Positions 62,060 to 64,000 of a DNA stretch of 64,000 nt are shown piece after piece. Source of the stretch: UBA10438 sp964432155 (GTDB taxonomy: Bacteria; Bacteroidota; Ignavibacteria; Kapaibacteriales; Kapaibacteriaceae). The position numbers were made by a program, and so were the translations under genes. The notes beneath the pieces are model-generated. The model was given only the letters and a program-made list of their open reading frames with translations, was not told where the DNA came from and did not search any database. The stretch's first letter is position 1; each line of letters opens with the position of its first letter. The stretch is taken from assembly GCA_964432155.1 (NCBI GenBank), contig CAYSMF010000004.1, forward strand, positions 83,714-147,713. Reading direction: 5' to 3'.

Positions 62060-63280
62060 TCATGCCTGTCCCCAGACGCTATCCATGGCTTCGCTAATCG
62101 TCTGTTCAGTAATGGCGATATACTTTTTCATGGTTTTAAAGCTGCGATGTCCTGTCATTCTCATTACCACTTCGGGGCGCATTCCGCGCTCTAGCGAGAT
62201 GGTAACAAAGGTGCGACGTGCTACATGTGAGGATAGAAACTGCCACTTAGGGCCGCGATTTTCGACTCTCTTTGCTCCTTGGTAGCGAACAATACGCTCT
62301 GGCTCACAAATGTTCGCCAGGCGCCCGAGTTCCTTGAGATAGTCATTCATACGCTGCGAACTAATCTTTGGCATTTTACCCTCGATGCTGTACTTCTTCA
62401 GAATGCCTAAGGCATTGGGGACGAGGTGAACTCGTAGTTCGGATTTGGTCTTACCCATTCGTAGATGCCAAGTGTCACCGTGCACGTCATCCATGTTCAG
62501 ATTCTGAACATCGCCAAAACGTGCACCTGTGTAGCATGCGAATAGGAACAGGTCGCGGATGCGATCCAGACGTGGGTAGTTGCTGAGGTCAACTTGCCTG
62601 ATCTTCTCAAGTTCTGCCGAGGTCAGCGCTATTACTTCGACATCCTCTTCGTCGACCTTAAACCTGCGATAGTCTTTGCCTATAGGCGCGCCACGATCTT
62701 CCGCCCAAGTAAGAAAGGTTTTCAATGTGCTCACATATTTACCGATTGAGTTATTCGTGAGGCCTCGCTTCTTGATTAAAAACTTCTTGAACGCATCATA
62801 GAATTCATGGTTGATCTCGTCGAAAGTTAGCCTGCAACCACCCCTTTCAAACTCTTTTAGAATGGTTTGTAAGGTCCGGTATTTGGCAATTGTTCTCTCA
62901 CCACGGTCAGTTTCCTTGACGTCAATAAAGGCAGCATATACAGACCAAAACGTCATTTCGTCTATGGCTGGCTTTTCAGGGGCATCATTCCCCTTTCTGG
63001 AAAAGTCATTTCTTAATCGCTCGAGGGCTGCAGTATCGACCACTTCGAGAGACGCTACTTCCTGATCGAAGCGCGCTTGTAGGCTTCGAAGCCTTGAGTT
63101 GATCTGAGCGTAGTTTGCCTCAGTCCTACGCACCTGTTGTCTGAAACCGTCCCAGTCGGCTGGCTTGACTGCCAGACCGGTACCGGCAAAAATCCGATGT
63201 CCATGAACGTGACCACTGAAGGTGAGCGTGACCCTCCCATCTTTGCGAGGTCGGCCCTTACGGAGAATAAATCGGCCCAT
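62060..63280 (-). CDS. Tyrosine recombinase (phage-type integrase, Bacteroidota family)
   Basis: 406 residues from the ATG at 63280, which begins MGRFILRKGRPRKDGRVTLT, the arm-binding domain start typical of the family (63376 would add 32 residues). A SAM-like core-binding domain follows (RTIAKYRTLQTILKEFERGG, NSIGKYVSTLKTFLTWAEDR). The catalytic domain has Arg in ACYTGARFGDVQNL, HxxR in SSHVARRTFVTISL, His in MTGHRSFKT and Tyr in MKKYIAITEQ. It integrates the element at the tRNA-fMet 3' end. It lies 165 bp from the right attachment site. Confidence 0.93.
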   Translation of the reverse strand: MGRFILRKGRPRKDGRVTLTFSGHVHGHRIFAGTGLAVKPADWDGFRQQVRRTEANYAQINSRLRSLQARFDQEVASLEVVDTAALERLRNDFSRKGNDAPEKPAIDEMTFWSVYAAFIDVKETDRGERTIAKYRTLQTILKEFERGGCRLTFDEINHEFYDAFKKFLIKKRGLTNNSIGKYVSTLKTFLTWAEDRGAPIGKDYRRFKVDEEDVEVIALTSAELEKIRQVDLSNYPRLDRIRDLFLFACYTGARFGDVQNLNMDDVHGDTWHLRMGKTKSELRVHLVPNALGILKKYSIEGKMPKISSQRMNDYLKELGRLANICEPERIVRYQGAKRVENRGPKWQFLSSHVARRTFVTISLERGMRPEVVMRMTGHRSFKTMKKYIAITEQTISEAMDSVWGQA

Positions 63281-63445
63281 GTGTAGCCCTTTGAAGAGTT
63301 TTGGCTTACGGTTTGGCTTACGGTTTTCGAGTTGATCTCTGCATATCGCGGCAACCTTCCCGATGCGTAAAGTCAACGTATTCCCTTTGTTTTCATTGTG
63401 TTACTAATACTCTGGATATCTCAGGATTTCTCCACATATCATAAT

Positions 63446-64000
63446 GTTCAAGTCCTGCCCCCGCTACAAACAAAGCCCTTGTATCACTCGATGCAAGGGC
63501 TTTTGGCATTATAGGGGGCCCGCATTCCATAACGAGGCAACACATTCCCCAACCACGCGAACAGGGGCGCCCACATACCATGGCACATAGGACAGGCGCC
63601 CACATAGGGGCGCCCCTATCACAACGTTCGTACGGGCGACCCTATGTGGTCGCCCGATTATCGCCCCATTATCGCCCGATTATCCGCCCGATTATCGCCC
63701 CAATTCGACCGCATTCCATAACGGGGCAACACATTCCCCAACCACGCGAACAGGGGCGCCCACATAGGGGCGCCCCTACCACAACTTCACATTCACAATG
63801 CGCGGTGACACGTGTGGCGCATCCGTTCAGTATCCCTGCTGGTACTATCCATTACAGCGGCAGCGCAAACGCGTCCGATACGCCTGTGAACAACACCGAC
63901 AAAAATCATTGGTTGAACCACACACAAGTATGTAGGATTATGTATGATATTGAGACGCTGAGGCATTGAGATAATGATACATCGACGGTAGAGAGTTTTA
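63446..64000 (+). repeat. Right copy of the long direct repeat (attR / next element's left end)
   Basis: Starts GTTCAAGTCCTGCC and equals 51438-52123 by eye, apart from 131 bp missing in the minisatellite, and is cut by the window edge. It includes the second terminator copy (63472-63504), both copies of the 56-bp repeat, the palindrome and the rhs 5' scar. The fragment 63446-63466 is only the last 21 bases of the tRNA, so there is no second full tRNA. No gene is seen in 63377-64000. Confidence 0.9.
63651..63701. repeat. 11/12-bp minisatellite, 4 units
   Basis: Same units as at 51643-51824 (CGCCCGATTATC, GCCCCATTATC, GCCCGATTATC, CGCCCGATTATC) but only four full units. This indicates slippage differences between the two leader copies. 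Confidence 0.95.

Noticed and set aside
63446..63466. Second tRNA-fMet gene
   Set aside because: Only the last 21 bases of the tRNA are present; the upstream sequence does not fold into a tRNA.

Overview
The window is one contiguous piece of a bacterial chromosome with moderately high GC. Gene content points to the Bacteroidota/Chlorobi side, close to Ignavibacteria and Kapaibacteria-type lineages. The markers are an LpxC-FabZ fusion, a GWxTD-domain protein, C-terminal type IX secretion (T9SS) sorting domains, choice-of-anchor-D style surface proteins, a CpcT/CpeT-like protein and a carotenoid hydratase/glycosyltransferase pair. The cell is diderm and makes LPS (lpxA, lpxC-fabZ, lpxD, bamA, two Skp/OmpH chaperones, several OmpA-type proteins). 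Genes are tightly packed and many neighbours overlap by ATGA.

Layout. 1-0.6 kb: partial ECF sigma factor and tRNA-Ser(GGA). 0.7-6.5 kb: LD-carboxypeptidase and a giant secreted VWA/T9SS protein. 6.6-10.8 kb: class I aldolase, ABC exporter, cystathionine beta-synthase. 10.8-18 kb: enoyl reductase-like SDR, CpcT-like protein, mutL, crtC-like hydratase divergent from a GT2 glycosyltransferase, GWxTD protein. 18-27.5 kb: ruvX, sensor kinase, ispF, xseA-xseB, gpsA-plsY, a ClpB homologue lacking its first half, and a VWA-like/OmpA/SPOR protein. 27.5-34 kb: trxB, queG, HAD phosphatase, VOC protein, OmpA protein, ychF. 34-42.7 kb: the envelope operon uppS-bamA-ompH-ompH-lpxD-lpxC/fabZ-lpxA plus an outer-membrane protein. 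42.9-51.2 kb: HU, TPR protein, COX24-like basic peptide, DMT transporter, SUKH-like acidic protein, rny, a probable 6S RNA gap, zapA with a coiled-coil partner, pheT.

The accessory part starts at the initiator tRNA gene (51386-51458). Its 3' end, from the T stem onwards, recurs at 63446-63466. Between them lies a 12,008-bp element with a Bacteroidota-type tyrosine recombinase at its right end. The repeat continues past the tRNA through a structured leader to the window edge, so a second element with the same left end appears to follow in tandem. The element's cargo reads as one overlapping operon: a T9SS-sorted propeller protein, a Sec-signalled RHS protein (split by a frameshift) with a JAMM/JAB-like metalloprotease tip, a secreted LRR-like putative immunity protein, an orphan second copy of tip plus immunity gene, an orphan third tip carrying a metzincin motif with its own secreted partner, and a decayed fourth cassette. 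The two JAMM tips differ mainly in a short patch, while their putative immunity proteins differ only in the N-terminal half. That pattern suggests a polymorphic toxin system diversifying its specificity.
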